Source: an uncultured Planctomycetaceae bacterium | GTDB taxonomy: Bacteria > Planctomycetota > Planctomycetia > Planctomycetales > Planctomycetaceae | Assembly (NCBI GenBank): GCA_903858815.1 | Contig: CAIOKE010000119.1 | Coordinates: 57,481-121,480, forward strand | Direction of reading: 5' to 3' | DNA: 64,000 nucleotides | Part shown: piece by piece, positions 8,712 through 18,467 of the stretch | How positions within the stretch are numbered: position 1 is the stretch's first letter | Layout: each line of letters begins with the position of its first letter | Program-made: the position numbers and the translations under genes | The notes under the pieces: generated by a model | What the model was told of the DNA's origin: nothing | Database searches by the model: none | What the model saw: only the letters and a program-made list of their open reading frames with translations

Positions 8712-11189
8712 TCAGCGATTGAACAGGAATCCCGGACTGTTAATCAGTGCCCACATCAGATCCTCGGCCGCCTCCTTCGGAGTTCCTGCTGAGGCGAAAT
8801 AGCCAACCGCCTGCTGCAGTTCTTCAGCGGCAGGCTGGCGACACAGCACCGACAGATAAATTGTCTCTATCAGCTGTTCGGTAGAAGCGCCTGATGCCAT
8901 CGTACGAGCGATGATGCCCTGCGGATGAGCGATCGAGTCGCCAATCGTGGCCCCATTCACCATGTTCAGTGTCTGCCCAAGGCTGACATCACTGGTGCGT
9001 TCACATTCGCAGGGTGATTCACGAGGCGGTCGGCCAAACATGTCCAGGAACGCGACTTCCACCTGCGGGTCAGGTAACTCGGCAGCCCGGAACCCCGCTG
9101 GAACGCCCGGAAGTGCTCGTGGAGCCCCGGCAGCCTGGATAATCGAATCATACAACTGCTCGGCGGCCAGCCGGCGCGGCAGAGCGTGCGAGAAATTGCT
9201 GGAGTCGTCTTCGTTCCACTGGTTGGCAGCGAGGCTGCGCTGGTAGGTGACCGAAGTGCAGATCAGTCGAATCAGACGCTTCAGGTCATAATTGTGTTCA
9301 ACGAAGTCTTTGGTCAGCGCGTCCAGCAGCTCTGGATTGGAGGCCGGGTTTCCCGCTCGGATGTCATCCACCGGATCGATAATGCCCCGGCCGAAGAAGT
9401 AGCTCCAGTAACGGTTCACAATACTTTTGGCAAAGTACGGGTTCTCTTTGGCGGTCAACCACTGCGCCAGCTGTTCGCGGCGAGTGCCGGCAGCATCGAC
9501 TGCTCCGGCATGCTCAAACGGAAACTTCGGCGCCGCTGGCTGGTTGGTATCCGGATTGACCACTGGAACGGCCTGTCCCATCGTGAAGATAAATTCATCA
9601 CCGTCCGGCAGTGGCCGTCGTCCCACGTCCGCCAGCCATGCTGCCAGTTCGTAGTACTGCCGCTGCGTCCAGCGTTCGAACGGATGATCATGACACTGGT
9701 TACAGTTGAAGCGGGTGCCGAGGAACACCTGAGTCATGTTCTCCATGACCATTTTGGGTTCGCGAGCAATGCGGTAATAGCTGGCAGCCGGGTTCTCGAA
9801 GGTACTGCCGCTGGCAGTAATCAATTCGGCTGCAAATTCCTGGTACGGGCGGTTGGATGCTACCGCCTGACGAATCCAGTTACGAAATGACCAGACACCG
9901 CGTTCGGTCAGCGTCTTGCGGCGGTTAAGCAGCAGATCGCTCCATTTGAGAGTCCAGTGTTCGACGTAGCCGGAGCTGGCCAGTAACTGATCGATTTTGG
10001 CGGCGCGTTTGGCCTGAGTCTCTGTGGTGTCCGCGAGGAAACTTCGAATCTCTTCGATGGATGGTGGAGCCCCTGTGATGTCAAGCGAAACACGACGCAG
10101 GAACTCGGCATCTGAGGCCAGTTCTGAGGGCAGGATCTTCATTCGCTGCAGTTTTGCGTGGACCAGCCCGTCGATGTAATTCTGCTCGGGCTGGGGAGTC
10201 CACTGGTAGCCGTCACGGTTACCGAGGATCGAAATGGGGGCGGCAGCGTAGTTGCCTTCGTAGCGCACGAGCGCAGCGGCTTCGCCACGCTGAACCGCAG
10301 TAATCAGCCCTGTTTTTGAGACAGTGGCCACTTCAAAGTTGCTGGTGTCGAAAACGGCATCACGAGTGACATCGCGAGTCGAGCCGTCAGAATATCTGGC
10401 AAACACCAGCAACTGCTGCTGATCATGACGCAGCTGCAGCAGCGGGGTCGGTGGATAAACTTCAATTCCCACAACCTTTGCTGAGTCTGCCTTGTAGTTG
10501 CAGCCTTCAGCAATCCACTGCTCAAGAACTTGATAGATGCGAGACTGTTCGTCGAACAGAAAACCGCCTTCATGCGGTACACCCTGAGTTGGCTTGAGCA
10601 GCATCAGGCTTTGGGCGGGCTGTGAACGATTGAAACGACGTCCGGAAATATCGTCGACCAGAGCGCGGTAGTCGTAGAATGAGTCGTAACCGCGGAGCGA
10701 CAGTTTGAATCCATTCTTGCCGTTGGCGGAACCATGACACAGCCCCTGGTTGCAGCCGAATTTGCTGAGCAATGGGTTGACTTCGCGTGCAAATTCCACG
10801 GCGACAGGATCGTTCGAGGCGACCTGCACAGGCACCTCAACCGACAGGCCGGCGGCCTCAACCTTCAGGACGCCAGCGCCAGCAGCCAACGGCTTCAGAT
10901 AGGTATCCGCATCGATCGCAAACACAGGTGTCTGTGTGGACAGAGTGGATTTGGCTGTGACATCAATTCGTTGGCCATCAGTAGTGACCCCAGTGACGAG
11001 GACGCGTCGCGCGTCACGGACCGAAGAGATCACGACAGGGGTCGGATAGACTTCAAGGCTGGCAAAGCTGCGGTCGGCGCTGTTGGCTGTGGCTGCAGGC
11101 TGCTGAGCCAGAGCACAGGTGGGAATCAGGCACCACAAAGTCAGCAGATAAGCCGGGAGGATCAACCGTTGCGGCGGAGTGAAAGGCAT
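8712..11189 (-). CDS. DUF1549/DUF1553 exported protein with Ig-like and haem-like motifs
   Basis: Starting at ATG 11189 gives about 825 residues with a clear signal peptide (to about residue 29, ALAQ). A bacterial Ig-like (BIG2) segment follows (about 45-125). Next is FGCNQGLCHG at 144-153, a CxxxxCH arrangement seen in planctomycete cytochrome-like domains. A second BIG2-like segment, a DUF1549 (PSCyt2) region and a DUF1553 (PSD1) region complete it. RFNCNQCHDHPFERW holds a CxxCH motif. These giant exported proteins are abundant in planctomycetes; their biochemical role is unsettled. They are normally paired with DUF1501 proteins, but no DUF1501 gene is adjacent to this copy. Start choice has moderate certainty, as the ribosome binding site is weak. 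Confidence 0.85.
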   Translation of the reverse strand: MPFTPPQRLILPAYLLTLWCLIPTCALAQQPAATANSADRSFASLEVYPTPVVISSVRDARRVLVTGVTTDGQRIDVTAKSTLSTQTPVFAIDADTYLKPLAAGAGVLKVEAAGLSVEVPVQVASNDPVAVEFAREVNPLLSKFGCNQGLCHGSANGKNGFKLSLRGYDSFYDYRALVDDISGRRFNRSQPAQSLMLLKPTQGVPHEGGFLFDEQSRIYQVLEQWIAEGCNYKADSAKVVGIEVYPPTPLLQLRHDQQQLLVFARYSDGSTRDVTRDAVFDTSNFEVATVSKTGLITAVQRGEAAALVRYEGNYAAAPISILGNRDGYQWTPQPEQNYIDGLVHAKLQRMKILPSELASDAEFLRRVSLDITGAPPSIEEIRSFLADTTETQAKRAAKIDQLLASSGYVEHWTLKWSDLLLNRRKTLTERGVWSFRNWIRQAVASNRPYQEFAAELITASGSTFENPAASYYRIAREPKMVMENMTQVFLGTRFNCNQCHDHPFERWTQRQYYELAAWLADVGRRPLPDGDEFIFTMGQAVPVVNPDTNQPAAPKFPFEHAGAVDAAGTRREQLAQWLTAKENPYFAKSIVNRYWSYFFGRGIIDPVDDIRAGNPASNPELLDALTKDFVEHNYDLKRLIRLICTSVTYQRSLAANQWNEDDSSNFSHALPRRLAAEQLYDSIIQAAGAPRALPGVPAGFRAAELPDPQVEVAFLDMFGRPPRESPCECERTSDVSLGQTLNMVNGATIGDSIAHPQGIIARTMASGASTEQLIETIYLSVLCRQPAAEELQQAVGYFASAGTPKEAAEDLMWALINSPGFLFNR

Positions 11190-11353
11190 GGGCGGACGTC
11201 CAGTGGGAGGGAAATCATGGTCGCAATCGGAAGCCTGTGCTTCGAACGACAGCGGCAGAATGTGCCGGTAAGCATACATCGCGACGTGCCGGAATGCGAG
11301 AGAATCCGGAGGGCAGGGCCGCTGATGGCGTTTTTTTTGGCCTGCCTGCCGGA

Positions 11354-14179
11354 CTACTGGCCGTTTGGCATCAGCAGCGGCATGGGCATGTCGGGTGGTG
11401 CGGCGACCGGTTCAACCTGTTCGGTCTGTGGTCGGGATTTTGGAAATGCGGGTAATTCCTGAGGGTTGACTCCGGGGATCATCCCGTCGCGAGCTCTGGG
11501 AAAGGTGTCGCCTGTGCCGGTGAGAAACAAGGCGGCATTCAGTTCAAACAGGGCAGGGACAATGGTGGCCAGTTGTGGAGTAGTGTGGGCCGACTTCATG
11601 GGGAATCGCCAGATTTCACCGGCAGAGACACCGGCTGCCGTTTCTTCGCCGTCCGTGCGTTTCTGCCACAGTTCCTGCCAGCCACGAAAATCCAGTCGGC
11701 GTCCGGCGAAATCCAGATTCGCCGTTTCGATGATCCAGAACATGCTGTAGCTGTCGTACAGATTGGTGAAGCCATTCCACGTCAGCAGTGACTCAAGGTC
11801 TTCGATCCATGAGTTTCCGTCGGAGCGCAGCAGTGGAGCATCAGGCGAGAGTGCGCCGTAGACGGACGCTTCACTGCGAAACGAAACTCGTGGCAGCAGG
11901 CGTTGTGCCGAAAGTGGCTGCTGCGGGTCCATATCACTGGCGTGGATCAGGGGGCCTGTATGCAGACAGGTCAGATGTTCAGCGAAGACTTCCAGCAGGC
12001 CGCGAGCGTTCTGCATTGAGCCATCGCCGCGGATGTCCATCAACCGTCCGTCCAGCCAGAATCCGCAGCTGACAAGTCGGATGCGACCACGCGGCTGGCT
12101 GGCAATGTGGAATGCATCCGCCTCGGCTCGACACACAACGCGATTCAGTGAGAGCTCTGTTTCTTCCTGCGGCAGGTCTCCGGTCGTTCCGGAGTCTGCA
12201 GACAGTTCGAAGAGTGACGCTGGTCGCCGCGCCGGATTGGTGCATTCGATCGAGACATTTTCAAGAGTCAGTCGATTGAGCCCGGAGAGGTGAAACAGGG
12301 ACCAGTGATCAACATTCTGGTCATCGCGCACGATCATGCGCAGGTCAATATCGCGAATGGTCAGGGCTCCGCCACTGAGGAGGCTGAACATCTGCCCGGG
12401 TTCAAGCGAGTTTTCGGCGGCCCCGTCAAATTCCAGCGTGGGCCGATATCCCTCAGCCGCCCGCACGATGAGATTCATGTCAACGAGGCGGATGGGGGGT
12501 TGCGAAGGCAAGTCATCCGGATAGCCGTTGTAACGCAGCAGAATAACATCGCCGGAGCTGGCATCGGCAACGGCTGCCTTCAGCGTGCGGAAGGTCCGTG
12601 ATTTGCGACCTGCCTGCTGCAGGATGAAGGGGCCCTGCGGATCGGCAGCGGTGGCAGCCGTTGGGGCGCCTGTATCGAGCGTGAGTTCGGGGGGCAGGCC
12701 GAGCGGAATGATGAAGGGAGCCGGAACTCCGGGGGCGGGCAGCAGTGCCAGCGGGGGCCGTGGGGTTCGTTCCGTTGGGGCAGCTGGTTGCGGTGTCACA
12801 TTCGCGGTGGCCAGCGGCGGATCTGATGCGGTCCCGGTGTCTGGTGCTGCCGTACCGGATTCCGTGGAGTTTGCGGTGCTGCCGACGACAGGCGTTGCTG
12901 GAGTCGTTCCGGGATTGGCTGCTGTGGGACGGAAATCACGGGGATCGAGTGCAGTCACAGTTGCGTTGCCGGCGTTTTGTCGAAACCTGGCGCTGCCCGA
13001 GAAGTACTGCATGATCAGTGCTGTGGCACAGATGGTCAGGACTGTGACAAGCAGGGCTGCAGCTCCGGGGAAGCCGGCAGCTTTCGCGGCCTGCCGATGA
13101 CGCCAGACAATGCCTTCGGCGGGAACACTCTGCAGACCCAGCCGCACGGCCAGTTGCATCAGGTCGCTGAGCAGCAGTGAGGCTGCCTGGTACCGCTGTT
13201 CCGGCAGGTTGGCCATCATGCGACGCAGGATGGCCGCCAGCTCGGCCGGGACACGTGAGTTGATCAGGCGCGGGTCTGGCGGAGCTTTCCCCTGGTGGTC
13301 GAGCAGCTTCTGCAGTGCGGTTCCTTCGGGATACGGAGGCTGGCCGGTGACCATATGATAGATGGTGCAGCCGAGCGAGTAGATATCGCTGCGTACATCG
13401 GCGTTGCGGGGATCACGAGCCTGTTCAGGAGCGATATAATCGAATGTTCCGAGTGTTGTGCCGGCGACCGTGATTTCACCGATGGAATCATCCATATCGC
13501 GACGGGCCAGTCCCAGGTCCACCACCTTCACGCGACCGGATTCCGTCAGCATAATATTGGATGGTTTAATATCCCGATGCACGATCCCAGCTGCGGAAAT
13601 GTGATTGAGAGCCAGGGTCACCTGAATTGCATAGTTGACTGCTTCGGCGACCGACAGGCGACCACGTTCCATGATCAGGTCGCGAATGGTGCGTCCGCTG
13701 GCGAATTCGTAGGCGATGAAGTACAGGCCACCCTGAGTTCCGGCGAAGAACACTCGAGCGATATTGTCGTGGTTCAGTTGTGCGCAGGCTCGCGCCTCAT
13801 TGCGAAAGCGGGCGACGAGTGAGGGGTCGCGCGAGGGACCGGGGTGCAGGATCTTCAGGGCGACATCGCGTGCGAGTTCAAGGTCGAGGGCGCGGAAGAC
13901 GGCCCCCATCCCGCCGGCTCCGAGTCGTTCGCGGATTTCAAAGTGAGCAATCCGGACTCCAGCTTCTTCCCCCGTGGAAATGCCGTTGGCGGGGAACAGG
14001 GCGTGGAGCAGGTGTTCGGCTGGTGAGGGTGCTGCCGGTGCTGCATTTTCGCTGCGAGCAGTGTCTGGGGCACTGATGATGGTGCGGTCGTCGTCCGCCA
14101 CCAGTGGCCGTTCTGCGATGGGAACGTGAGCGGTGGAGGCGAGTGGATCGGGGGAATCGGTGAAGTTGTGCAGCGTCAT
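11354..14179 (-). CDS. Transmembrane Ser/Thr protein kinase with large C-terminal extracytoplasmic domain
   Basis: The protein has 941 residues. The kinase domain spans about 78-345: Gly-rich loop GAGGMG (87-92), ALK Lys109, catalytic HRDIKPSN (Asp203), DLG in place of DFG (Asp221) and APEQARDPRNADVRSDIYSLG, the Pkn2/Hanks-type layout. A single membrane helix (about 373-393) follows, then a Pro/Thr-rich linker of about 90 residues. The last ~450 residues lack kinase features and look like a parallel beta-helix: repeated short strands such as GGALTIRDIDLRMIV, LTLENVSIEC and GRIRLVSCGF. The predicted picture is an inner-membrane receptor kinase sensing something outside the cytoplasm. It is transcribed divergently from the microcompartment operon. 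A regulatory link to that operon is possible but unproven. Confidence 0.9.
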   Translation of the reverse strand: MTLHNFTDSPDPLASTAHVPIAERPLVADDDRTIISAPDTARSENAAPAAPSPAEHLLHALFPANGISTGEEAGVRIAHFEIRERLGAGGMGAVFRALDLELARDVALKILHPGPSRDPSLVARFRNEARACAQLNHDNIARVFFAGTQGGLYFIAYEFASGRTIRDLIMERGRLSVAEAVNYAIQVTLALNHISAAGIVHRDIKPSNIMLTESGRVKVVDLGLARRDMDDSIGEITVAGTTLGTFDYIAPEQARDPRNADVRSDIYSLGCTIYHMVTGQPPYPEGTALQKLLDHQGKAPPDPRLINSRVPAELAAILRRMMANLPEQRYQAASLLLSDLMQLAVRLGLQSVPAEGIVWRHRQAAKAAGFPGAAALLVTVLTICATALIMQYFSGSARFRQNAGNATVTALDPRDFRPTAANPGTTPATPVVGSTANSTESGTAAPDTGTASDPPLATANVTPQPAAPTERTPRPPLALLPAPGVPAPFIIPLGLPPELTLDTGAPTAATAADPQGPFILQQAGRKSRTFRTLKAAVADASSGDVILLRYNGYPDDLPSQPPIRLVDMNLIVRAAEGYRPTLEFDGAAENSLEPGQMFSLLSGGALTIRDIDLRMIVRDDQNVDHWSLFHLSGLNRLTLENVSIECTNPARRPASLFELSADSGTTGDLPQEETELSLNRVVCRAEADAFHIASQPRGRIRLVSCGFWLDGRLMDIRGDGSMQNARGLLEVFAEHLTCLHTGPLIHASDMDPQQPLSAQRLLPRVSFRSEASVYGALSPDAPLLRSDGNSWIEDLESLLTWNGFTNLYDSYSMFWIIETANLDFAGRRLDFRGWQELWQKRTDGEETAAGVSAGEIWRFPMKSAHTTPQLATIVPALFELNAALFLTGTGDTFPRARDGMIPGVNPQELPAFPKSRPQTEQVEPVAAPPDMPMPLLMPNGQ

Positions 14180-14622
14180 ACCGATTCACCGTATCACTGG
14201 AGACCGCGTATCGCTGTCTTCAGTGTGTCACAGAGATGCCGTGCTGTTGAGTAGCCGCAGTGAACGAATTCGAACGATCGAATTGTTGCGTATGGGGTTC
14301 AGTCTAGGTTGTGAAAGATTGAAAGTCAACGACGTGTAAACATTTGAACAGTTTGTGTTCTTTGAGTGGATGTGGAGTGTAGGGTTTGTGCGGGTGTTTG
14401 AGTTTGTGCGGGTTGTGTTGTGTTGGTGTGATGTGGATTTGTTGAGATTCGGCAACGCGAGTCTGCGGATGTGCTAGAGTCGAGCGGTTGCGTGACTTGA
14501 GTAAAAAGAGTGGAGTGGGGAGATTTCATTCAGATTCCGTCACTTTCAGGCGTTCCGTACGTTGCCTTTTCATTCAAGAGCGGTCATAATCTGTCAAAAT
14601 CGTGAATTGAGATGGCGGAAAC
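14180..14622. promoter_or_regulatory. Divergent regulatory region upstream of the microcompartment operon
   Basis: About 443 bp separate the kinase from the DeoR gene that opens the microcompartment operon. The stretch at about 14336-14450 is strikingly G/T-rich on the + strand, with only a handful of Cs in over 110 bases and many GTG/TTG steps. No -35/-10 pair stands out well enough to report. A DeoR operator would be expected here, by analogy with other sugar operons, but I could not identify one. Confidence 0.5.
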
Positions 14623-15414
14623 ATGATGCTTGTGGAAGAACGACGTGCTCGAATTCTGAAAATCGCTGAGGAGCGAGGCTTCATTACGCTGCAGTCATTG
14701 GTCAGCGAGTTGGGGGCCAGCGAATCAACGGTGCGACGGGATTTGGAGTTTCTTGACACGACCGGTCAGATCCAGCGGACTCGTGGTGGCGCATCCTTCA
14801 TTGGGGATACTCAGACGGATTTTGATGTTCGTCGTGGTTTGGCGTCTCTTGAGAAGCAGCGGATTGCTCGCAGGACGGCGGAGTTGATTGCTGACGGCGA
14901 GACAGTGTTGCTGGACGGTGGTACGACGACGTTGGAGGTGGCGAGGCATTTGCAGGTTCGTTCGCTGCAGGTGTTAACGAATTCGCTTCCGATAGCGTCA
15001 TTGCTGATGAACTGTCGTGGGATCGAGCTGATTTTTATTGGTGGCTATGTGTATCCGCGGACGGGAGTGGCGTTGGGTGAATTATCCGTTGCGGCTCTTG
15101 AGCGGATCCATGCGGCGCGTCTGGTGATGAGTACGGGCGGGATCGCGAGTGACGGATTATTCAACAGCAACCAGCTGTTGGTGGAGACGGAGCGGCAGAT
15201 GATTCGGGCGGCGGAGCGGGTGACTTTGGTTGCGGACAGCAGCAAGTTTGGTCAGCGTGCTTTGTCTCATTTGTGTGCTCTTGATGTGGTGGATGAGATT
15301 GTGACGGATGACGGGATTACGGACGAGTGGGTGCAGCGGATGGAGCAGTCGGGCATACGTCTGGACGTGGTGAGTATAGAGCGGGTGGTGCGGCGTTCAT
15401 CTGCGACCTGCTGA
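14623..15414 (+). CDS. DeoR-family transcriptional regulator of the microcompartment operon
   Basis: The 263-residue protein has an N-terminal DeoR winged helix-turn-helix (about 3-57; LQSLVSELGASESTVRRDLE, then GQIQRTRGGA). The DeoRC sugar-phosphate-sensing domain follows (about 75-235), with the family phrases DGGTTTLEVARHL, LTNSLPIASLL, GGYVYPRTG and VADSSKFGQRAL. DeoR proteins usually repress sugar catabolic operons until a phosphorylated intermediate appears. It is the first gene of the + strand operon, about 69 bp before the PduL gene, so local and possibly autogenous control is likely. Two adjacent ATGs (14623 and 14626) are equivalent candidates. PV-type microcompartment loci are known to carry a DeoR regulator. 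Confidence 0.92.
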   Translation: MMLVEERRARILKIAEERGFITLQSLVSELGASESTVRRDLEFLDTTGQIQRTRGGASFIGDTQTDFDVRRGLASLEKQRIARRTAELIADGETVLLDGGTTTLEVARHLQVRSLQVLTNSLPIASLLMNCRGIELIFIGGYVYPRTGVALGELSVAALERIHAARLVMSTGGIASDGLFNSNQLLVETERQMIRAAERVTLVADSSKFGQRALSHLCALDVVDEIVTDDGITDEWVQRMEQSGIRLDVVSIERVVRRSSATC

Positions 15415-15483
15415 TTGGGTGAATTGAAGATTTGTTATTGCGTGAGTTTGTGTTGTGAGTGTGTGTGGGGGGGGAAGTGAGTC

Positions 15484-16248
15484 ATGTCGACAGCGACAGT
15501 CAATCCGGCAGATGTTGAGCGTGTGGTGCGTGAGGTTCTGGTGCGTCATCTGGGGGCTCGTTCGGCACCGTCGACGGTTCGGGATTCCGGGATTCCGATT
15601 CTGCGTTCGGTGACGGAGCCGACACCGGCGGCGGTAGCTGCTGCGTCTCGTCGTCCGCTGGTGGTCAACATTTCAGCGCGGCACGTGCATTTGACTCAGG
15701 AGCATGTGGAGATTCTGTTTGGCCCGGGCGCGAAGTTGACTCCGGAGAAGGACCTTTATCAGGACGGGTATTTTGCGGCGAAGGAAACTGTGGCCGTTGT
15801 GGGGCCTCGTCGTCGCATGCTGCCGAACGTGCGTGTGCTGGGTCCGTGTCGTCCGGATTCGCAGGTGGAGCTGGCCTTTACGGATGGAATTTCGCTGGGG
15901 ATTGATCTGCCGGTACGGATCAGTGGCGACGTCAAGGGGACTCCGGGTTGTGTCCTGATGGGTCCACATGGCGTGGTGGAACTGCAGCAGGGTGTGATTC
16001 GGGCGATGCGGCACGTGCATATGGGGCCTGAGGATCTGGAGTATTACGGTGTGCGGGACGGTGATCTTGTGCATTTGCGAGTGGAATCACCTTCGTGCAC
16101 TACGGTGCTGGAGGATCTGGCGGTGCGAGCTGGTAAGGGCATCAAGCTGGAGGTGCATCTGGACACAGATGAGGGGAACGCGGTGAATCTGGAGCGTGCG
16201 GTGCAGGTGGAACTGGTGAAGCCGAAGCCGTGTGCCTGTGGTCACTGA
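15484..16248 (+). CDS. pduL: PduL-type phosphate propanoyltransferase (microcompartment phosphotransacylase)
   Basis: This enzyme exchanges CoA for phosphate on an acyl-CoA, giving acyl-phosphate and recycling CoA inside the shell. At 254 residues it shows the duplicated PduL barrel with zinc-binding His motifs: SARHVHLT (His67, His69), GPHGVVEL (His162) and MRHVHM (His177, His179). Residues 5-24 ([19 protein letters not shown]) form an amphipathic helix typical of an encapsulation peptide, followed by a loose linker to about 58 with Ala, Pro and Ser. The ATG at 15484 has a strong G/A-rich site (GGGGAAGTGAG) just upstream. A Cys-containing tail (CACGH) ends the protein. Confidence 0.93.
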   Translation: MSTATVNPADVERVVREVLVRHLGARSAPSTVRDSGIPILRSVTEPTPAAVAAASRRPLVVNISARHVHLTQEHVEILFGPGAKLTPEKDLYQDGYFAAKETVAVVGPRRRMLPNVRVLGPCRPDSQVELAFTDGISLGIDLPVRISGDVKGTPGCVLMGPHGVVELQQGVIRAMRHVHMGPEDLEYYGVRDGDLVHLRVESPSCTTVLEDLAVRAGKGIKLEVHLDTDEGNAVNLERAVQVELVKPKPCACGH

Positions 16249-16395
16249 GTTGGGATGGATCCGAGTTGTGTTGTTTCAGGTTATGGGTGTTGATGTCACT
16301 GGTTTTCTGAAGCTGACGGTGATGGATCATCGTTGTTTTTCTGGTGCCGACGTCCTTTCGTGGATGGAAGGGGAGTTGGGCGGGAGAGAGTTGAG

Positions 16396-16704
16396 ATGGC
16401 AAGATCGGGTGAAGCATTGGGGATGATTGAGACGAAGGGTTTCGTCTGCATGCTGGAAGCGATTGATTCCATGCTGAAGGCTGCGAATGTGCAGCTGGTG
16501 TCATGGGACAAGATCGGCAGCGGGCTGGTAACGGCCTTCATCACGGGTGACGTTGCGGCTGTGAAGGCGGCTCTGGACGCCGGTTCTGCGGCTGCATCGC
16601 GGCTGGGTCAGGTGATCAGTGCAGAGGTGATTCCGCGTCCGCATGAGGACGTGGCGGCAATCCTGCCGAAGTCGAAGGCTGCGGCACCTGCGGCGAAGAA
16701 GTGA
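16396..16704 (+). CDS. BMC-H hexameric shell protein 1
   Basis: A 102-residue single-BMC-domain protein (PF00936), starting at ATG 16396 behind GGGAGAGAG. The family core is complete: [20 protein letters not shown], then [35 protein letters not shown] and [14 protein letters not shown] proteins assemble into hexagonal tiles forming the facets of the shell, with a central pore for metabolites. Compared with its downstream paralogue it has an extra Ala/Lys-rich C-terminal tail ([11 protein letters not shown]), and Val/Ser residues in the pore-adjacent turn (WDKIGSGL). It is the first shell gene of the operon. Confidence 0.95.
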   Translation: MARSGEALGMIETKGFVCMLEAIDSMLKAANVQLVSWDKIGSGLVTAFITGDVAAVKAALDAGSAAASRLGQVISAEVIPRPHEDVAAILPKSKAAAPAAKK

Positions 16705-16791
16705 TGACCTGTGGGCTGCGGGTTGCAGCCGGATGGTGACTCAGGGGTGGAAGACTCTTTTCAGGATCTGAATACAGGGGAAGTGCGAGCG

Positions 16792-17058
16792 ATGAACGAA
16801 GCCATTGGGATGATTGAAACAAAGGGACTGGTTGCTGCTGTGCATGCATCGGATGCGGCACTGAAGGCTGCGAATGTGACTCTGGTGAAGCAGCTGAACA
16901 TTGGTGCTGCTTACATCACGACGATCATTAAGGGTGATGTGGGTTCAGTGCGTGCAGCGGTGGATGCTGGTGCGGCTGCCGCTTCGCAGTCGGGTGAGCT
17001 CGTCTGTGCTCATCTGATTCCGCGTCCGGAAGCATCGCTGCTGGAATCGGTACTGTGA
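16792..17058 (+). CDS. BMC-H hexameric shell protein 2
   Basis: An 88-residue single-BMC-domain protein starting at ATG 16792 behind AGGGGAAG. It shares the MIETKGLVAAVHASDAALK and AANVTL(V) core with the first BMC-H protein, then IGAAYITTIIKGDVGSVRAAVDAG and HLIPRPE. The pore-lining turn reads KQLNIGAAYI, different from WDKIGSGL in the first paralogue, so the two tiles probably differ in pore chemistry. It lies 87 bp after the first BMC-H gene, which suggests recent tandem duplication followed by divergence. Confidence 0.95.
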   Translation: MNEAIGMIETKGLVAAVHASDAALKAANVTLVKQLNIGAAYITTIIKGDVGSVRAAVDAGAAAASQSGELVCAHLIPRPEASLLESVL

Positions 17059-17226
17059 GCGTGATGAATGGCAGCGTTGTTTCCGCCCGGAGCGGTTTCT
17101 GATTGGGCCGATTCCGGGGCGGATACGATGTGCTGCAGTGATGTCGGGGATGGTGATTTCTGAGCAGGAAGCCACTGCAGGCGGTGGCATGAGGCCACGA
17201 CTGCGAACATTGAAGGAGCAGGTGAG

Positions 17227-18420
17227 ATGAAGGTTCTGGTCGCCAATCTGGGTTCAACCAGTTTCAAGTATCGGCTGTTTGATCTGGAGCATGAGACGCA
17301 GCTGGCGCGGGGCGGCATTGACCGCATCGGTCAGCCGGATGCTGTCAGTACCTGTTTCGCGGAGATCGGTGCTCATCGTTCCGAGCTGCGTCAGGTGGTT
17401 CCGAATCACGCGGCTGCTGTCAGTATCTGTCTGCAGCAGTTGACGGATGCGGAGCATGGTTGTCTGGCATCTGTGGAGGAAGTCGGTGGCATTGGATTCA
17501 AGGCGGTGTTTGCGGGCAGTCTGAGTGGTGTGCGGATCGTGGACGAGCCGCTGCTGCAGAAGATGGAAGCTCTGTCTGACATCGCTCCAGCGCACAACCC
17601 GCCTTATGTGCGTGCTATGCGGCAGTTGCAGCAGGCCTTTCCTCAGATTCCGCTCGTGGCGGCTCTGGAAACCGGATTTCACGAAACGATTCCGTTTGAG
17701 CATCGGGCTTATGCGGTGCCGTGGGAGTGGTACACGCAGCATGAAATTCGCCGCTGGGGATTTCATGGGGCCAGTCATCGGTTTATCGCCGGTCGGATTG
17801 CTGAACTGCTGGGGCGTACGGATCTGAAGGTTATCAGCTGTCATCTTGGTGGCAGTGCTTCGGTGTGTGCGATCAGCGGTGGGGCCAGTGTGGCGGCATC
17901 GATGGGCATGAGTCCTCAGGGAGGTCTGCCGAACAACAATCGGGTGGGGGATTTTGATCCCTACGCGATTCCGGTGGTGATGAAGGCGACTGGTCTGACG
18001 TTTGAGCAGGTCCTTGCGGAAATGTCTTCGAAGGGTGGTTTGCTGGGGATCAGCGGACTGAGCGGGGACTGTCGGGATCTGGAGCAGGCGGCTGCTGGCG
18101 GTCATGAGCGAGCGGAGCTGGCGTTGCGTTTGTTTGAAGCATCGATTCGATCGTATGTGGGCGCTTACATGGCACTGCTGGGCGGTGCGGATGTGATTGT
18201 GTTCACGGGTGGGATTGGTGAGAACAGTGAACGGATTCGGACGCATGTGTGTCGCAGCATGGAGTGGGCTGGAGTGCAGCTGTGTGCTGAGCGTAATCGG
18301 GGCGTGAAGGGCGAGACCAGTCTGCATCAGGACGGCAGTCGGGTTCAGATCTGGACGGTTCCGACGAACGAGGAGATTGTGGTGGCTCGGCAGACGGCAG
18401 CGGCGATTGCAGCGCGTTGA
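17227..18420 (+). CDS. ackA: Acetate/propionate kinase family protein
   Basis: This enzyme transfers phosphate from an acyl-phosphate to ADP, yielding ATP and a short carboxylic acid. It has 397 residues, the normal length. The ASKHA signatures are clear: [17 protein letters not shown] at the N-terminus, [19 protein letters not shown] (the AckA signature), [15 protein letters not shown] and [14 protein letters not shown]. The ATG at 17227 follows AAGGAGCAGGTGAG. Family members with this divergence act on acetyl-, propionyl- or lactyl-phosphate; the operon suggests lactyl-phosphate, which is inference. No obvious encapsulation helix is seen, so it may act in the cytosol. About 168 bp lie before it without a gene. 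Confidence 0.93.
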   Translation: MKVLVANLGSTSFKYRLFDLEHETQLARGGIDRIGQPDAVSTCFAEIGAHRSELRQVVPNHAAAVSICLQQLTDAEHGCLASVEEVGGIGFKAVFAGSLSGVRIVDEPLLQKMEALSDIAPAHNPPYVRAMRQLQQAFPQIPLVAALETGFHETIPFEHRAYAVPWEWYTQHEIRRWGFHGASHRFIAGRIAELLGRTDLKVISCHLGGSASVCAISGGASVAASMGMSPQGGLPNNNRVGDFDPYAIPVVMKATGLTFEQVLAEMSSKGGLLGISGLSGDCRDLEQAAAGGHERAELALRLFEASIRSYVGAYMALLGGADVIVFTGGIGENSERIRTHVCRSMEWAGVQLCAERNRGVKGETSLHQDGSRVQIWTVPTNEEIVVARQTAAAIAAR

Positions 18421-18467
18421 GGTTTGGTCGGGGTGCGTGCTGAAGGTGTGTTTTCGGGGACCTGATT

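Noticed and set aside
8712..11279. Longer start at 11279 for the DUF1549/DUF1553 gene
   Set aside because: The extra 30 residues would bury the clear signal peptide that begins at 11189.
17254..18327. 357-codon open frame antisense to the acetate kinase gene
   Set aside because: It lies fully within a well-supported gene on the other strand and its product is low-complexity with no domain.
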